From assembly GCF_033100795.1 (NCBI RefSeq), contig NZ_JAWLVI010000001.1, positions 310,001 through 374,000 of the forward strand: a DNA stretch of 64,000 nt, written 5' to 3'. The translations under genes were made by a program, and so were the position numbers. Source of the DNA: Pseudothioclava sp033100795. GTDB taxonomy: Bacteria; Pseudomonadota; Alphaproteobacteria; Rhodobacterales; Rhodobacteraceae. The notes under the pieces were generated by a model, which saw only the letters and a list, made by a program, of their open reading frames with translations, was not told the origin of the DNA and searched no databases. Below are positions 16,576-25,879 of this stretch, in pieces (position 1 is the stretch's first letter; every line of letters starts with the position of its first letter).

Positions 16576-16629
16576 CTTTCGTCTCCGCCCGAGGGGCGCT
16601 ATACTGCGTGGAAAAGCAAAGGGCAGGGC

Positions 16630-17856
16630 ATGAGGCGCATCGGAGTTTTGCACGCAATCGGGGCGGCGGTCGGGTTGTGGCTGGGGGCTGCGCAGGCGCA
16701 GGATCTGTCGGCGCTGGCCTATCTGGACGCGGGGCAAAGTCATATCGCGGAAACGGGCGGGCAGACGGAACTGAGCCTGAGCCTCACGCAGCCCGTGCCT
16801 TACCGCGCTTTCCTTCTGGATCAGCCGCCGCGCCTGGTAATGGACTTCCGCGAGGTGGATTTCTCGCGCGCGGCACCGCAGGATTTGCTGGGCGAAGGTC
16901 TGGTGCAGGATTTGCGGTGGGGGGCGTTTCGGCCCGGCTGGTCGCGGCTTGTGGCAGAGCTTTCGGGGCCAGCGATGATCGTTGAAACCGTCGAGTTGAC
17001 CGAAGGGATGGACGGGGCTGCGCAGATTAATATTGCCTTGCAGCCAGTTGATAATAAAGAATTCAAGGCGCATTCTGGTGTGCCGGAGTCGGCGCTTTGG
17101 GATTTGCCGCAACCGGCGGCGGTCGAGCCGCCGAAGACCCGCCAGACAGGCGAAGGGCCGCTCCTGGTGGTGCTTGATCCGGGCCACGGCGGTATTGATC
17201 CGGGGGCCGAGGTAGAAGGGCGCCAAGAGGCGGTTCTGGTTCTGGGCTTCGCCCGCGAGCTGCGCGATACGCTCCGCCGTGCGGGCATCCGTGTGCTGAT
17301 GACGCGCGAGGAAAACGTCTTTGTGCCGCTGGAGACGCGGATCACGGTCGCGCGTGCCTCGGGGGCGGATCTGTTTTTGTCGCTCCATGCCGATACGGTG
17401 CCTGAAACCAATGTGACGGGTGCGACGATCTATCTGCTCGATCAAGAGGCCAGCGATGCGGCGTCGCAAAAGCTGGCCGAGCGGCATGATCGGGCGGATT
17501 TGCTGGCAGGGGTCGATCTGTCGGGGCATGACGACGAGGTCGCGACGATCCTGATGGAGCTAGCCCGCGCTGAGACCCGTCCGCGCAGCCTGCGTCTGGC
17601 GCAAACCCTTGCGGGCGCGATGAAAACCGACGGCATCAAAATGCACCGCCATGCGATTCAGGCGGCGGATTTCTCGGTGCTGAAATCGCCGGATTTCCCT
17701 TCGGCGCTGCTGGAACTGGGCTTTATGTCCTCGGCTGCGGATCGCGCGCGGCTTCTGGATGCGGAGTGGCGCGCGCGGATGGCGGCGGCAATCCTGCGCG
17801 GGATCGAAACCTGGGCGCAGGCGGATGCCGCCGAGGCGCGTTTGTTGCGCCAATAG
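16630..17856 (+). CDS. amiC: N-acetylmuramoyl-L-alanine amidase (AmiC type)
   Basis: Periplasmic peptidoglycan amidase that splits septal murein. 408 residues: signal peptide cut after AQA (about residue 23), an AMIN beta domain (about 25-140, YRAFLLDQPPRLVMDFREV), then Amidase_3 from about 180. The zinc ligands are His in VLDPGHGGIDPGA, Glu in GRQEAVLVLGFA and His in FLSLHADTVP; the catalytic Glu is in SALLELGFMSS. It lies directly before the PBP1A gene, giving a small cell-wall pair. Confidence 0.92.
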   Translation: MRRIGVLHAIGAAVGLWLGAAQAQDLSALAYLDAGQSHIAETGGQTELSLSLTQPVPYRAFLLDQPPRLVMDFREVDFSRAAPQDLLGEGLVQDLRWGAFRPGWSRLVAELSGPAMIVETVELTEGMDGAAQINIALQPVDNKEFKAHSGVPESALWDLPQPAAVEPPKTRQTGEGPLLVVLDPGHGGIDPGAEVEGRQEAVLVLGFARELRDTLRRAGIRVLMTREENVFVPLETRITVARASGADLFLSLHADTVPETNVTGATIYLLDQEASDAASQKLAERHDRADLLAGVDLSGHDDEVATILMELARAETRPRSLRLAQTLAGAMKTDGIKMHRHAIQAADFSVLKSPDFPSALLELGFMSSAADRARLLDAEWRARMAAAILRGIETWAQADAAEARLLRQ

Positions 17857-17961
17857 GGCAGGTTCTCGCCAAAGTGAGGCGGAGTTGTTTTGACCCGCCC
17901 GCGCGCGCGCGTTATAGCAGCCCTCAAATGGGGCGCGCTGCCCCGTGCTCGGGGGTTTATA

Positions 17962-20520
17962 GTGGTTCGGTTCCTTCTGTCTTCAATCGGCGGCCTGTTT
18001 TCGTGGCTGGTCACTGCGGCGTTCTTTGGGGCCGTGGTGGTGGGCGCGATTTTCTGGATGTATTCGCGCAACCTGCCGAGCCATGAACAGCTGTCGCAAT
18101 ACACCCCCAAGACGATCTCGCGCATCTATAATGGCGAGGGGCGCCTGATCGACGAATTCGCCTCGGAACGGCGCCTGTTCGTGCCGATCGACGAGATTCC
18201 CGATGTGGTGAAGGGGGCTTTTGTTTCGGCAGAGGACCAGAACTTCTATTTCCACAAGGGCTATGACGCGCGCGGCATGATTGGTGCGCTGAAGGATGCG
18301 GTGCTTTCGCGCGGCAGCAATGTGCGCGGCGCCTCGACGATCACGCAGCAGGTGATGAAGAACTTTCTGCTGTCCTCGGATCGTTCGGTCGAGCGCAAGA
18401 TCAAGGAACTGATCCTGGCCGCCCGCGTTGAAGAGGCTCTGCCGAAAGACCGTATTCTGGAGCTTTACCTGAACGAGATTTACCTCGGGCAGAACTCGTA
18501 TGGGGTGGCCGCCGCCGCGCAGACCTATTTCAACAAAACCCTGTCCGAGCTTGAATACGGCGAGGCGGCCTATCTGGCCGCGCTGCCGAAAAAGCCCGCC
18601 GCCCTTCATCCGGTGCGCGACTACGAGACCGCGCGCCTGCGCCGCAACTATGTGCTGCGCCGGATGTTCGAGGATGAGCGCATCGACGAGGCCACGATGA
18701 AGGCCGAGCAGGAGAAGCCGCTCCGCACCGTGCAAAACGGCGATTATGCACCCTTCCGCGAGCAGCTTCCGCCGCGCGACTATTTCACCGATGAAATCCG
18801 TCGCCAATTGTCGCGCACCTTTGGCGAGGATGAATTTTTCGGCGGCGGCCTGACGATCCGCGCGACCGTTGATCCCGCGATGCAGGCGCAGGCGGGTGAC
18901 GCGCTGCGCGAGGCGCTGGAAAGCTATGACCGCGGGCGCGGTGTCTGGCGCGGAACCGGCGTGAAAATCGACGCGGATCGCCTTGGGTCCGAGGCCGACT
19001 GGCGCGCCGCGCTGGCCGAACTGCCCGATGACAAGGCGCCGCGCGATATTCCCGGCTGGCGTCCGGCGGTTGTCCTGAAACTGGGCGAGCAGGATGCGCG
19101 TATCGGGATTGAGGGTATCGCCGAAGAGGGCAACGGTCATTGGGTGCCCGCGAAAGACGTGCAATGGGCGCGTAAACTTCTGGATAGCGGCAAGCTTGGG
19201 CCGAAGGCCAGGGTCGCGGCTGACCTGCTTGAGGTCGGTGACGTGGTGCTGGTGCGCGCGATGACTTCGGATGCGGACGGCTCGTTCGTGCGCTGGACGC
19301 TGCGCCAAATCCCCGAGGTCGAAGGCGCCTTTATGGCGATGGACGTGAACACCGGCCGCGTGATCGCGATGCAGGGCGGATTCTCGTATCAGGCGACGGT
19401 CTATAACCGCGCGACGCAGGCGATGCGCCAGCCCGGTTCGTCGTTCAAGCCGTTTGTCTATGCGGCGGCGATGGATTCGGGGTTCAGCCCCGCGACGATT
19501 GTCGTGGACGCGCCGATCGAGATCGACACGCCGCAGGGGCTGTGGCGACCCAAGAACGCCTCGAACAAGTTTTACGGCCCGACGCCTGTGCGCACCGGGA
19601 TCGAGCAATCGCGGAACCTGATGACGATCCGTATCGCGCAGGAAATCGGCATGGAGACCGTCGCGGGCTATGCGGAGCGCTTTGGCGTCTACAACCCGAT
19701 GAAGCCGTTTCTGGCCAACGCGCTTGGTGCGCAGGAAACCACCATGTTCAAGATGGTCGCTGCCTATGCGATGTTCGCCAATGGCGGCGAGCGGGTCGAG
19801 CCTACGCTGGTTGACCGCGTGCAGGACCGCTATGGACGCACGATCTACCGCCACGACCAGCGCAGTTGCGAAACCTGCGCCGAGCCGAAGCTGCCGGACG
19901 GGCAGGGGCCGCGCATCGCCTCGAACCGCGAGCGTGTGATGGATGCGATCACCGCTTACCAGCTCACCTCGATGATGGAAGGCGTGGTCAAGCGTGGCTC
20001 GGGCAAGGGGGTGAACCTGCCGGTGCCGGTGGCGGGCAAGACCGGCACCACGAACGACGCGAAAGACGTCTGGTTCATCGGCTATACCTCGAACATCGTG
20101 GCGGGCTGCTACATGGGCTTTGATAACCCGCGCGGGCTGGGAGCGGGCGCTTATGGCGGGACGCTATGCGTGCCGGTGTTCAACGCCTTCATGAAGGAAG
20201 CGGTCAAGAAATTCGGTGGCTCCAGCTTCCGCGTGCCGCCGGGTGGCCACTGGGTCAAGATCAACCGCTTTAGCGGCGAGCATCTGCCCGAGGATGCCGA
20301 GGGCGATCACGTCGTCGTCGAATATCTGCGCGACGATCAGGAAATGGCCGGCATCGGCATCGTGATCGACGGTGGTTTTGCGATGGGGTCGAACCTGCCG
20401 CTGTTTGCGCAAGGCGAAACCGACGATCCGGGTCAGCAGATCACCACCTCGACGGGGCAGGTGAAGGTGATCCCGAAGAAGGCCGATTTCGGCACGCTCA
20501 CCTCGGGCGGGCTTTATTAA
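17962..20520 (+). CDS. mrcA: penicillin-binding protein 1A, bifunctional transglycosylase/transpeptidase
   Basis: 852 residues in the chosen frame. One N-terminal membrane anchor (FLLSSIGGLFSWLVTAAFFG), a GT51 domain with catalytic Glu in SAEDQNFYFHKGYDARG and RGASTITQQVMKNFLL, an OB-like linker, and a transpeptidase with SSFKPF (SxxK), SRN and KTGTTND. GTG at 17962 is chosen: GGGGG lies six bases upstream and the following residues are the usual start; a TTG at 17890 would add 24 basic residues. Follows the amidase by about 105 bases and precedes prfB. Confidence 0.95.
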   Translation: MVRFLLSSIGGLFSWLVTAAFFGAVVVGAIFWMYSRNLPSHEQLSQYTPKTISRIYNGEGRLIDEFASERRLFVPIDEIPDVVKGAFVSAEDQNFYFHKGYDARGMIGALKDAVLSRGSNVRGASTITQQVMKNFLLSSDRSVERKIKELILAARVEEALPKDRILELYLNEIYLGQNSYGVAAAAQTYFNKTLSELEYGEAAYLAALPKKPAALHPVRDYETARLRRNYVLRRMFEDERIDEATMKAEQEKPLRTVQNGDYAPFREQLPPRDYFTDEIRRQLSRTFGEDEFFGGGLTIRATVDPAMQAQAGDALREALESYDRGRGVWRGTGVKIDADRLGSEADWRAALAELPDDKAPRDIPGWRPAVVLKLGEQDARIGIEGIAEEGNGHWVPAKDVQWARKLLDSGKLGPKARVAADLLEVGDVVLVRAMTSDADGSFVRWTLRQIPEVEGAFMAMDVNTGRVIAMQGGFSYQATVYNRATQAMRQPGSSFKPFVYAAAMDSGFSPATIVVDAPIEIDTPQGLWRPKNASNKFYGPTPVRTGIEQSRNLMTIRIAQEIGMETVAGYAERFGVYNPMKPFLANALGAQETTMFKMVAAYAMFANGGERVEPTLVDRVQDRYGRTIYRHDQRSCETCAEPKLPDGQGPRIASNRERVMDAITAYQLTSMMEGVVKRGSGKGVNLPVPVAGKTGTTNDAKDVWFIGYTSNIVAGCYMGFDNPRGLGAGAYGGTLCVPVFNAFMKEAVKKFGGSSFRVPPGGHWVKINRFSGEHLPEDAEGDHVVVEYLRDDQEMAGIGIVIDGGFAMGSNLPLFAQGETDDPGQQITTSTGQVKVIPKKADFGTLTSGGLY

Positions 20521-20594
20521 GCACCTGTCTCGTGGCTTGCGGGACGGGGCGCTTTCTCGTATCACGCGGGCCAGCACTATTTTAAGGAAGTCCC

Positions 20595-21722
20595 ATGCGC
20601 GCCGAGATGCAAAACATCGTTGAGCAGATCAAGAAATCCCTGACCCTTCTGGGGCAGCGGATGGACCTTGAGACCGCGCCTCACCGGATCGAGGAATTCA
20701 ACGCGATGATCGAGGACCCGACGCTGTGGGACGATCAGGCGCGGGCGCAAAAGCTGATGCGTGAGCGTCAGACCTTGATGGATAAATACGAGACCTACCA
20801 GCGCATCTCGCGCGATCTGACCGACAATGTCGAGCTGATCGAACTGGGCGAGATGGAGGAAGACCCCGAGATCGTGAAAGAGGCCGAAACCTCGCTCAAG
20901 GCGCTGCGCGAGGACGCGGCGGCCAAAGAGCTTGAGGCGCTTCTGGATGGCGAGGCGGACGGCAACGATACCTATCTCGAAATTCACTCGGGCGCGGGTG
21001 GCACGGAAAGCTGTGACTGGGCCTCGATCCTCGCGCGTATGTATGTGCGTTGGGCCGAGAAGAAGGGCTACTCGGTCGAGCTTGAGGCCGAGACCGCGGG
21101 CGAAGAAGCGGGTATCAAATCCGCGACCTACAAGATCACTGGCCCCAATGCCTATGGCTGGCTGAAGTCGGAATCGGGTGTGCACCGCCTTGTGCGTATC
21201 TCGCCTTACGATTCGGCGGCGCGTCGGCATACCTCGTTCAGCTCGGTCTGGGTCTATCCGGTTGTGGACGACAATATCGAGATCGAGATCAACCCTTCCG
21301 ACATCCGCATCGACACCTATCGGTCTTCGGGTGCGGGTGGTCAGCACGTCAACACCACTGACTCGGCGGTGCGGATTACCCACTTGCCGACGAATATCGT
21401 CGTGACCTCGTCGATGAAGTCGCAGCACCAGAACCGCGAAATCGCGATGAATGCGCTGAAATCGCGCCTTTACCAGATGGAGCTGGAGCGGCGCAACGCG
21501 GCGATCAACGAAGCCCATGAAAACAAGGGCGAGGCGGGTTGGGGCAACCAGATCCGCTCCTATGTTCTGCAGCCCTACCAGATGGTGAAAGACCTGCGCA
21601 CGGGGTTTGAAACCTCGGACACCCAAGGGGTTCTGGACGGCGATCTTGACGGGCTGATGGCGGCGACCTTGGCGATGGGGGTTGATGGAAAATCCCGCGC
21701 CGACGCGCAGGGGCAGGACTAA
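20595..21722 (+). CDS. prfB: peptide chain release factor 2
   Basis: Terminates translation at UGA and UAA. 375 residues with the GGQ motif in RSSGAGGQHVNTTDSAV (about 250) and the codon-reading tripeptide region RISPYDSAARRHTSF, SPY in place of E. coli SPF. The frame is continuous from ATG 20595 with AAGGAAG before it; the programmed +1 frameshift with in-frame TGA known in many bacteria is absent. A P-loop protein follows after 5 bases. Confidence 0.97.
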   Translation: MRAEMQNIVEQIKKSLTLLGQRMDLETAPHRIEEFNAMIEDPTLWDDQARAQKLMRERQTLMDKYETYQRISRDLTDNVELIELGEMEEDPEIVKEAETSLKALREDAAAKELEALLDGEADGNDTYLEIHSGAGGTESCDWASILARMYVRWAEKKGYSVELEAETAGEEAGIKSATYKITGPNAYGWLKSESGVHRLVRISPYDSAARRHTSFSSVWVYPVVDDNIEIEINPSDIRIDTYRSSGAGGQHVNTTDSAVRITHLPTNIVVTSSMKSQHQNREIAMNALKSRLYQMELERRNAAINEAHENKGEAGWGNQIRSYVLQPYQMVKDLRTGFETSDTQGVLDGDLDGLMAATLAMGVDGKSRADAQGQD

Positions 21723-21727
21723 TAGCA

Positions 21728-22267
21728 ATGGCGGCGCGGGTCTATATCACCGGCGCCGCAGGATCGGGGTGCTCGACCCTTGGTCGTGCTCTGGCCGAGG
21801 CACGCGGCCTTGCACATCTTGATATTGATGATTTCTACTGGCGTCCGTCCGAGCCGCCCTTCACCGACAAACACCCGCCTGCCGAGCGCGTTGCGATGAT
21901 CGCAACGGCGCAGGCCAGCCATCCCGAAGGCTGGGTTCTGTCCGGCTCTGCCGATGGCTGGGGCGATACGATCCTTGGCGATCTCGATCTGATTGTGTTT
22001 CTTTCGATGCCTGCGGGGCTGCGCCTCGCACGGCTGCGCAGGCGCGAGGCTGCACGCTTTGGCGACCGGATCAAGCCGGGTGGGGACATGGTGCAGATCC
22101 ATCAAAAGTTTCTGAAATGGGCGGCCTCTTATGACGATCCTTATTTCTCGGGGCGCTCGTGGCAGCGGCACCAAAGCTGGCTGGCGGGCCAGGAGGCGCC
22201 GGTGCTGCGCCTGAATACCGCCCTGCCGATGGTGTCTTTGTTGGACGAAGTTCTGGAGCAATTTTAA
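21728..22267 (+). CDS. P-loop NTPase, small-molecule kinase-like (adenylate/shikimate kinase fold)
   Basis: 179 residues. Walker A is ITGAAGSGCSTLGRAL (residues 7-22), followed by HLDIDDFYWRPSEPPF, where the Asp pair corresponds to the substrate strand of topology- or adenylate-kinase-like proteins. DLDLIVFLSMPAGLRLARLRRRE holds a Walker B-like strand and an Arg-rich lid. The set matches small bacterial AAA/adenylate-kinase-like proteins of unknown substrate. Starts 5 bases after prfB, so probably co-transcribed with it. Confidence 0.75.
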   Translation: MAARVYITGAAGSGCSTLGRALAEARGLAHLDIDDFYWRPSEPPFTDKHPPAERVAMIATAQASHPEGWVLSGSADGWGDTILGDLDLIVFLSMPAGLRLARLRRREAARFGDRIKPGGDMVQIHQKFLKWAASYDDPYFSGRSWQRHQSWLAGQEAPVLRLNTALPMVSLLDEVLEQF

Positions 22268-22472
22268 CCTCTTATCTGGCGCAGTTGATGCTGCGCGCGC
22301 ATTGCTGCTGCGCGGCTAGAGATTTTCTTGCAAGGCCCGCGCCCCCCGCGCATTCTGGCACAGCAGAGACTGCGCAGGGATCGTGAAGGGCAACGCCTTG
22401 GGAGGGCGCCCCTTCGGGAGAGCGGCCCCAACGCAGGTCTGCGCTTATACAGGTGATGCTTGGGAGGGTATC

Positions 22473-23255
22473 ATGGGCGAAGCAGTCAATCGGTCGGCCG
22501 AGCCGTCCGAGCTGCCTAGAATCAAGGATATGAAGATTGGTTCGGTCCCCGAGGTCTTGCGGGCGGGCTTGCGTGATTTCATGCGCGCGCCAGCCTTCGG
22601 GATTTTCTTTTCGGGCTTCTATGTCTTTGGCGGGATTGTGCTTTGGGCGGTGTTTTCGTCGCGGGGCGAGGAATGGTGGTTGTTCCCCTTTATCCTCGGG
22701 TTTCCGCTGCTTGCGCCCTTTGCCGCGATCGGTCTTTACGAGGTGTCGCGCAGGCTTGAGGCGGGGGAACCCCTGATGTGGCGCGAGGTCATCGCCTGCT
22801 GCATGGCGCAAAAAGACCGGCAGTTGCCCTCGATGGCAATGGTGATCTTGCTGATGTTCATGTTCTGGGTCTTTGTCGCGCATACGACTTTTGCGCTGTT
22901 CATGGGGACGCAGGCGCTGACCAATATCTCGAACTCGTTTGAGACGTTGCTGATGCCGAACGGGTTTGTGATGCTGGCGGTTGGCTCGGCGATCGGGGGG
23001 CTGTTCGCGGTGGTTCTGTTCAGCTTTACCGTCGTTGGCCTGCCGCTTTTGCTGGACCGCGAGGTCGATTTCATCTCGGCGATTATTACCTCGGTGCAGG
23101 CGGTTCTGGCCAATCCGGCCTCGATGCTGATCTGGGCAGCGACGATTGCGGGGCTGTTGTTTTTGGGGATGGTGCCGCTGTTTCTGGGGCTGTTCGTGGT
23201 GTTGCCGCTGCTGGGACATGCGAGCTGGCATATGTATCGCGCGCTGACGGAATAA
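22473..23255 (+). CDS. DUF2189 integral membrane protein
   Basis: 260 residues with six likely membrane segments: FGIFFSGFYVFGGIVLWAVF, WLFPFILGFPLLAPFAAIGL, MVILLMFMFWVFVAHTTFAL, FVMLAVGSAIGGLFAVVLFS, MLIWAATIAGLLFLGMVPLF and a last one. The pattern LPLLLDREVDFISAI after the fourth segment is the DUF2189 signature. ATG at 22473 has GGGAGGG before it. Function unknown. The preceding 205 bases (22268-22472) hold no gene or clear signal that I can see. Confidence 0.85.
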   Translation: MGEAVNRSAEPSELPRIKDMKIGSVPEVLRAGLRDFMRAPAFGIFFSGFYVFGGIVLWAVFSSRGEEWWLFPFILGFPLLAPFAAIGLYEVSRRLEAGEPLMWREVIACCMAQKDRQLPSMAMVILLMFMFWVFVAHTTFALFMGTQALTNISNSFETLLMPNGFVMLAVGSAIGGLFAVVLFSFTVVGLPLLLDREVDFISAIITSVQAVLANPASMLIWAATIAGLLFLGMVPLFLGLFVVLPLLGHASWHMYRALTE

Positions 23256-23270
23256 CCTGTTGCGCAACGA

Positions 23271-23298
23271 AAAAGGCGGCCCCGAGGGACCGCCTTTT
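23271..23298. terminator. bidirectional terminator between DUF2189 and bactofilin genes
   Basis: AAAAGGCGG (23271-23279) pairs with CCGCCTTTT (23290-23298), with a further CCC/GGG inner pairing. T or A tracts lie at both ends, serving both convergent genes. Confidence 0.85.
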
Positions 23299-23315
23299 AT
23301 TCAGTATCCGTCAAC

Positions 23316-23819
23316 TCAGGCGTTGTCGGCGGCAGGTGCGGGGGCGGGGATGCGCGGAGCACCGGCGCCGCCAAGCGGGTCTTCCTGACGCTGCACCGAG
23401 CCCTCGAAATGGGCGCCCGATTCAATCGCGATGGTCTTGTGCACGATGTCGCCTTCGACACGAGCGGTCGAGGTGAGGCGGACCTTGAGACCGCGCACGC
23501 GACCGATCACACGGCCGTTGACCACCACGTCATCGGCGATGATCTCGCCCTTGATGGTCGCGGTCTCACCTACCGTCAGCAGATGCGCGCGAATGTCGCC
23601 CTCGAGCGTGCCTTCGATCTGCACATCGCCCGTGGTCTTGATGTTGCCTGTGACCGTCAGATCGGCGGACAGGACAGAGGCCGGAGCCTTGGAACGCGAA
23701 GTGCTTGCGAAATCCGATCCGGGGCGCGGCACCAGAGGAGCCTTCGCGTCGGTCGAGGTGTCTTTGGAGTCCTGAGCGGCTTTCGGGCCGGGTTCGTGGA
23801 TTTTGCTCTTAGAAAACAT
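23316..23819 (-). CDS. bacA: bactofilin (polymer-forming cytoskeletal protein)
   Basis: 167 residues. The central beta-helix (about 50-140) is built of short repeats: LTVTGNIKTTGDVQIEGTLE, GDIRAHLLTVGETATIKGEI, VVNGRVIGRVRGLKVRL and ARVEGDIVHKTIAIESGAHF, with Pro- and Ala-rich disordered ends, as in bactofilins. These polymerise without nucleotide and place cell-wall enzymes. The start overlaps the end of the M23 peptidase gene by 11 bases, so the two are translationally linked and probably act together. Confidence 0.93.
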   Translation of the reverse strand: MFSKSKIHEPGPKAAQDSKDTSTDAKAPLVPRPGSDFASTSRSKAPASVLSADLTVTGNIKTTGDVQIEGTLEGDIRAHLLTVGETATIKGEIIADDVVVNGRVIGRVRGLKVRLTSTARVEGDIVHKTIAIESGAHFEGSVQRQEDPLGGAGAPRIPAPAPAADNA

Positions 23820-25119
23820 CTTTTCCAGCCTTGATGAACTTCATCGGGTTTATCGGGGTATCGCCCATGCGGATCTCATAGTGAAGATGAGGTCCGGTCG
23901 AGCGGCCGGTGTTCCCCATATCACCGATCCTTTCCCCGCGCGAGACTTTTTGACCCGCCTTCACGCGGAATCGAGAAAGGTGGCCGTAAACCGTCTTGAT
24001 CCCGTATTGGTGCTGGATCTTGATGACATTGCCATAGCCCGATTCACGCCCCGCCTTGATGACGACGCCATCGGCGGGCGCATAGATCGGCGTGCCGACA
24101 GGGCCAGCCATATCGGCGCCCGCGTGCAGCCGTCCCCAGCGATGCCCGAAGGGCGAGGTAAAGCGAAAGGTTCCTGCCTTGACCGGCAGGGCAAAAGGCA
24201 GCTTGTCGACCGCGATGCGGTACATGTTCATTTCGTCGAGCCGGTCGAGAATGCCTGCCGCGCGTTCGGTATCGAGCTCTGCGCCTTTCGACGACAGGGA
24301 GACGCGCGAAAGCGGACCGCCGGTTCCGGCATAACCGCGGCGAATTTGGGAAATGATGTCGTCGGGGCTCATACCGGCGTTGCGGAACATCTTGTCCAGC
24401 GGCTCCATCGACACTTTCACCGCGCCCTCAAGCGTCGAGAAAATCTCGTCGTTGCGCTCTTCGAGGAGGCGTTTTTCCAGCGCGATTTCTTCGGCCTCAA
24501 GTCGTGCCGTATCCGCGTCTTTGGCGGCGCTGTCGCGCTCTTTCGCGGTATTGCCAAGGGTGCTCGACAGAAGGGCAAGGGTCTGCTCCATCTCGTCGGC
24601 GCGTGCGGCAAGTGTCGGGCCAGAGGATTGCTGCCCGCCCGATGCAAGCCGTGCGGCTTCGGCGCGCGCGCTGTCGCGCTCGCCCATGGTGCGGCGCAGG
24701 GTGGTCTGGATCACGTCGATACCGGTTTCCAGCTCGCGGCGGCGCTCTTCCGAGTTCAGAAGCTGCGACTGCATCTGCGAGACCTGTTCCAGCGCGGTCT
24801 TGAAGCGCGCCTGTGCCTCGAGCGCCTCGGTCGTGCGCTGGTCGCGCTCTTTTGACAGCGCATCAAGGCGCGCCTCGAAGGCGGCGGTTGCGACGATCGC
24901 CTCGTTCTGGCTGCCGGCAGAAAGCCCCGAGATAAACAGCAGCGCGGTAGCGATCATCGACCAGGTGAACACGATCCCGCCCGTGGCCAATAGCCCCGCT
25001 TGTGTCAGCGGCTGCAGGCGGATGAACCGCGTCGCGTCGTCAGACTTCATGAACAGACGCTGCTCGGGGAGCCAGCGTTCGAGGCTCAGGTTCAGGCGGT
25101 TGATAACGCGTCTAGGCAA
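23809..25119 (-). CDS. M23 (LytM) peptidoglycan peptidase, bactofilin-associated
   Basis: 436 residues: short cytosolic N-terminus, one membrane segment (about 40-65, GLLATGGIVFTWSMIATALL), a long coiled coil (about 75-220, heptads such as ALSKERDQRTTEALEAQARF) and a C-terminal LytM domain. Zinc ligands are His and Asp in WGRLHAGADMAGPVGTP and His in the final STGPHLHYEIRMG. The N-terminal block matches the DUF5930 region of Rhodobacterales M23 proteins. The start is TTG with AGGAAG 6 bases upstream; later ATG codons would remove conserved residues. Probably an endopeptidase recruited by the bactofilin. Confidence 0.92.
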   Translation of the reverse strand: MPRRVINRLNLSLERWLPEQRLFMKSDDATRFIRLQPLTQAGLLATGGIVFTWSMIATALLFISGLSAGSQNEAIVATAAFEARLDALSKERDQRTTEALEAQARFKTALEQVSQMQSQLLNSEERRRELETGIDVIQTTLRRTMGERDSARAEAARLASGGQQSSGPTLAARADEMEQTLALLSSTLGNTAKERDSAAKDADTARLEAEEIALEKRLLEERNDEIFSTLEGAVKVSMEPLDKMFRNAGMSPDDIISQIRRGYAGTGGPLSRVSLSSKGAELDTERAAGILDRLDEMNMYRIAVDKLPFALPVKAGTFRFTSPFGHRWGRLHAGADMAGPVGTPIYAPADGVVIKAGRESGYGNVIKIQHQYGIKTVYGHLSRFRVKAGQKVSRGERIGDMGNTGRSTGPHLHYEIRMGDTPINPMKFIKAGKDVF

Positions 25120-25234
25120 ACGGTTCTTCCTGTCTTCGGGTCGTCCGTGTGGGCCGGTTGATCCGCAGGCAAGCTGCGGCGGTCCCAGAACTGGTAGAAA
25201 GGCTTTAGCAACCGCGCGCGCAGGGACGCAACCG

Positions 25235-25266
25235 AAAATGCCCCTGCCTGGTCAAGGCAAGGGCAT
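25235..25266 (-). terminator. probable terminator of bcp
   Basis: ATGCCC (25238-25243) pairs with GGGCAT (25261-25266) with an inner TGCC/GGCA stem and one mismatch. On the minus strand it is followed by TTTT. It is about 40 bases after the bcp stop. Confidence 0.6.
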
Positions 25267-25307
25267 GATCTCGTTGGGAAATGGGCGGGTATTTGCCGAT
25301 CTGGCGC

Positions 25308-25784
25308 TTAGGCCAGATCGCGCGCGGCCTGCAAGACCTCGTCGGCGTGGCCCTTGACCTTCACCTTCGGCCAGAGGCGGGCAACCGCTCCGGTGCTGTC
25401 GATCAGCACCGTCGTGCGCTCGATCCCCATGTAGGTGCGCCCGTAATTCTGCTTCTCGCCCCATGTGCCGTAGCGCTCGCAGGTGTCGGCATCGGCATCC
25501 GAGACGAGCGTGATCCCCAGCCCGTGCTTGGTGCAGAACTTGTCATGGCGGGCCAGCGTATCTTTGGAAATTCCGATGACATGGGTTCCGGTGGCGGCGA
25601 ATTCGGCGGCCAGACGGGTAAAATCCAGCGCTTCGGTCGTGCAGCCGGGTGTGTCGTCCTTGGGGTAGAAATACAAAACCACCTTTGCGGGGCGCAGCGA
25701 CGACAGGGTCAGCACACCCTGCGTCGCGGCGGGGCCGGTGGCGGGCAGGGTGAACTCGGGCGCGGTTTCGCCGATTGCGATCAT
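25308..25784 (-). CDS. bcp: thioredoxin-dependent peroxiredoxin, BCP/PrxQ type
   Basis: Reduces hydrogen and organic peroxides in the cytoplasm. 158 residues with the peroxidatic Cys in YPKDDTPGCTTEALDF (about 47) and conserved Arg and Tyr in GIERTTVLID. In place of a Cys five residues after the first, there is Asp, and a second Cys is in HDKFCTKHG, so this looks like a variant with a distant or external resolving thiol. ATG follows GGAGCC. Divergent from the AsmA-like gene. Confidence 0.94.
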   Translation of the reverse strand: MIAIGETAPEFTLPATGPAATQGVLTLSSLRPAKVVLYFYPKDDTPGCTTEALDFTRLAAEFAATGTHVIGISKDTLARHDKFCTKHGLGITLVSDADADTCERYGTWGEKQNYGRTYMGIERTTVLIDSTGAVARLWPKVKVKGHADEVLQAARDLA

Positions 25785-25879
25785 TTCTGGCTCCTTCTCT
25801 CTTGCCTGGACCCTATAAGTAATTCACCATATTGGCGAATAAAGGGGCGAAGGGAAAACTTCGCCAAGGCCGGGGTAGG

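Noticed and set aside
17983..19854. 623-residue open frame on the minus strand opposite the PBP1A gene
   Set aside because: Antisense shadow caused by high third-position GC; PBP1A is certain.
20595..20680. Programmed frameshift in prfB
   Set aside because: No in-frame TGA or slippery CTT-TGA in the first 30 codons; the frame is continuous.
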